Assembly: GCF_016756495.1 (NCBI RefSeq) | Contig: NZ_AP023243.1 | Location: 1,488,001 to 1,552,000, forward strand | Reading direction: 5' to 3' | DNA length: 64,000 nt | Source of the DNA: Mesorhizobium sp. 113-3-3 | GTDB lineage: Bacteria; Pseudomonadota; Alphaproteobacteria; Rhizobiales; Rhizobiaceae | Part shown: piece by piece, positions 63,019 through 64,000 of the stretch | Position numbering within the stretch: the stretch's first letter is position 1 | Layout: each line of letters opens with the position of its first letter | Made by a program: the position numbers and the translations under genes | Notes under the pieces: model-generated | What the model was told of the DNA's origin: nothing | Database searches by the model: none | Seen by the model: only the letters and a program-made list of their open reading frames with translations

Positions 63019-63780
63019 ATGCCAGGCCAGAATGGGCGCGCCTTATCCAGCCGACAGCATCCTTGCGAGAAATGTCCTTTGCGGCCATTGCCGGTTTTCA
63101 GAGAGTTCGAAAAGCAGGAACTGGCCTTCATCAGCACCTTCAAGAAGGGGGAACTGGCGGTCGACAAGGGCGCCACGGTCCTGGTGGAAGGCAGCCACAG
63201 CGCCCATCTCTACACCGTGCTGTCCGGCTGGGCTTTCCGCTACAAGCTGTTGCCGGACGGCCGCCGGCAGATCCTCAACTATCTCATGCCTGGCGATCTC
63301 ATCGGCCTGCAAGGCAGCGTCATGGGGGAAATGCAGCATTCCGTCGAAGCCCTGTCGCCAATGCTGCTTTGCGTCTTCGAGCGCGACAGTCTGCACGAGC
63401 TCTACCGCAACCATCCTGGTCTCGCCTATGACATCACCTGGATCGCGTCGCGCGAAGAACGCATGCTGGATGAGAACCTGCTCAGTGTCGGCCGCCGCAG
63501 CGCGATCGAGCGCGCCGCCTATCTGATTGCCTTCATCGGCAGCCGCGCCAAGGTCGTGGGGCTGAACGGCAAGCAATCGATCCAGATTCCGATCACGCAA
63601 CAACATATCGCCGACACGCTTGGCCTTTCGCTGGTTCATACCAACAAGACGATCCGCAAACTGATGGACCGCAACCTGGTCCTCTGGCGGGATGGTGGTT
63701 GCGAGGTTGTCGATGCGGAAGGCCTCAAGCAACTCGCCGGCTGGGAAGGGCTGGGCGAGGGACGTCGCCCCCTGATCTGA
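63019..63780 (+). CDS. Crp/Fnr family transcriptional regulator
   Basis: A 253-residue protein. An N-terminal CEKC pair (C16, C19) precedes the cyclic-nucleotide-binding-type beta barrel (LVEGSHSAHLYTVLSGWAFRY, LPDGRRQILNYLMPGDLIGL). The HTH is PITQQHIADTLGLSLVHTNK and TIRKLMDRNLV. With only two Cys near the N-terminus an Fnr-type iron-sulfur cluster is unlikely. Its EcfG promoter suggests it passes stress signals to further genes. Confidence 0.88.
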   Translation: MPGQNGRALSSRQHPCEKCPLRPLPVFREFEKQELAFISTFKKGELAVDKGATVLVEGSHSAHLYTVLSGWAFRYKLLPDGRRQILNYLMPGDLIGLQGSVMGEMQHSVEALSPMLLCVFERDSLHELYRNHPGLAYDITWIASREERMLDENLLSVGRRSAIERAAYLIAFIGSRAKVVGLNGKQSIQIPITQQHIADTLGLSLVHTNKTIRKLMDRNLVLWRDGGCEVVDAEGLKQLAGWEGLGEGRRPLI

Positions 63781-63934
63781 CGAAAGCGCCTCTCGACATA
63801 GGCGATTGGTGCGTACGTACGTGTTTTCGGCTATCTCTTTGTTTTGACGCAACTCCCAAGGGAAGTGCTACCTACTTTTCCCGGGAAAACCGTTTCACAC
63901 TTCTCCTGGAGTTGCTCTAGTTTGTCCCGATGCC

Positions 63935-63959
63935 GGAACCTTGAGACGCAAGGCGCGTT
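63935..63959 (+). promoter_or_regulatory. EcfG-type promoter of the gene cut by the window edge
   Basis: GGAAC (63935-63939) - 16 bases - CGTT (63956-63959), 30 bp before an ATG with an AAGGAG site. No other gene lies between 63781 and 63989. Confidence 0.78.
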
Positions 63960-63989
63960 TGAAATCGAGCAATCACAAGGAGTTAAGCA

Positions 63990-64000
63990 ATGGCAACCGC
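63990..64000 (+). CDS. Start of a gene cut by the right edge
   Basis: Only the first three codons (MAT) are visible. AAGGAG at 63977-63982 is 7 bases before the ATG. Its EcfG promoter makes it a probable general stress gene; the product cannot be read. Confidence 0.6.

Overview
This GC-rich window looks like the chromosome of an alphaproteobacterium of the order Rhizobiales, most likely Mesorhizobium or a close relative. That is inferred from gene content and protein style: TrcR (DUF1013), DUF1192, DUF4164 next to ZapA, DUF1127 mini-proteins, a PhyR-NepR-EcfG general stress switch with HWE kinases, a class I aldolase beside pgk-gap-tkt, and a RIME-like palindromic repeat. No species-level search was possible.

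Layout. 1-8.2 kb: tail of an S1/P1-type nuclease, an SDR dehydrogenase, a polyprenyl synthase (IspA type), MtgA, ribosomal protein L32, then small enzyme/regulator pairs (HxlR with a divergent alpha/beta hydrolase; GST-ArsR-SRPBCC operon). 8.2-19.9 kb: an MFS transporter, quinone oxidoreductase, DUF1127, TrcR, and a WYL regulator near MGMT-like, DJ-1 and DUF1127-like genes that share a nearly identical 26-bp palindrome. Then come a VOC dioxygenase, a membrane glycosyltransferase whose 5' end is a diverged copy of a small downstream gene, an SGNH hydrolase and a DUF899 protein. 20-28 kb: central carbon genes on the minus strand in the order tkt, gap, K+/H+ antiporter, pgk, fba. 28-33.8 kb: DUF4164-zapA, a 1-Cys peroxiredoxin, an MBL hydrolase, rpoH, an RluA-family synthase, a membrane-anchored protein and a VOC protein. 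33.9-41 kb: tRNA-Glu(CTC), then a gene-poor accessory stretch with PilZ, zinc-ribbon, VOC, histone-tailed GST, a frameshifted TolA/TonB-C-like gene and DUF2865. 41-51 kb: a 1390-residue six-PAS hybrid kinase, then pstS-pstC-pstA-pstB-phoU-phoB behind a three-unit Pho box and without phoR. 51-56 kb: a ROK repressor divergent from a sugar (xylose-type) ABC operon with two matching operators. 56-64 kb: a general stress response island.

How the genes work together. The clearest system is the general stress response at 58-64 kb. PhyR and NepR-EcfG are divergent and each has a perfect GGAAC-N16-CGTT promoter. Five more such promoters precede a small lipoprotein, an HWE kinase, DUF1328, a Crp/Fnr regulator and a gene cut by the right edge. 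One more lies 18 kb away (40401-40425) before a 78-residue protein of unknown function. The pst-pho block is a self-regulated phosphate module, with stem-loops placed to make the binding protein in excess; the sugar operon has the same arrangement after xylF. No CRISPR array, insertion sequence, rRNA or prophage was seen.
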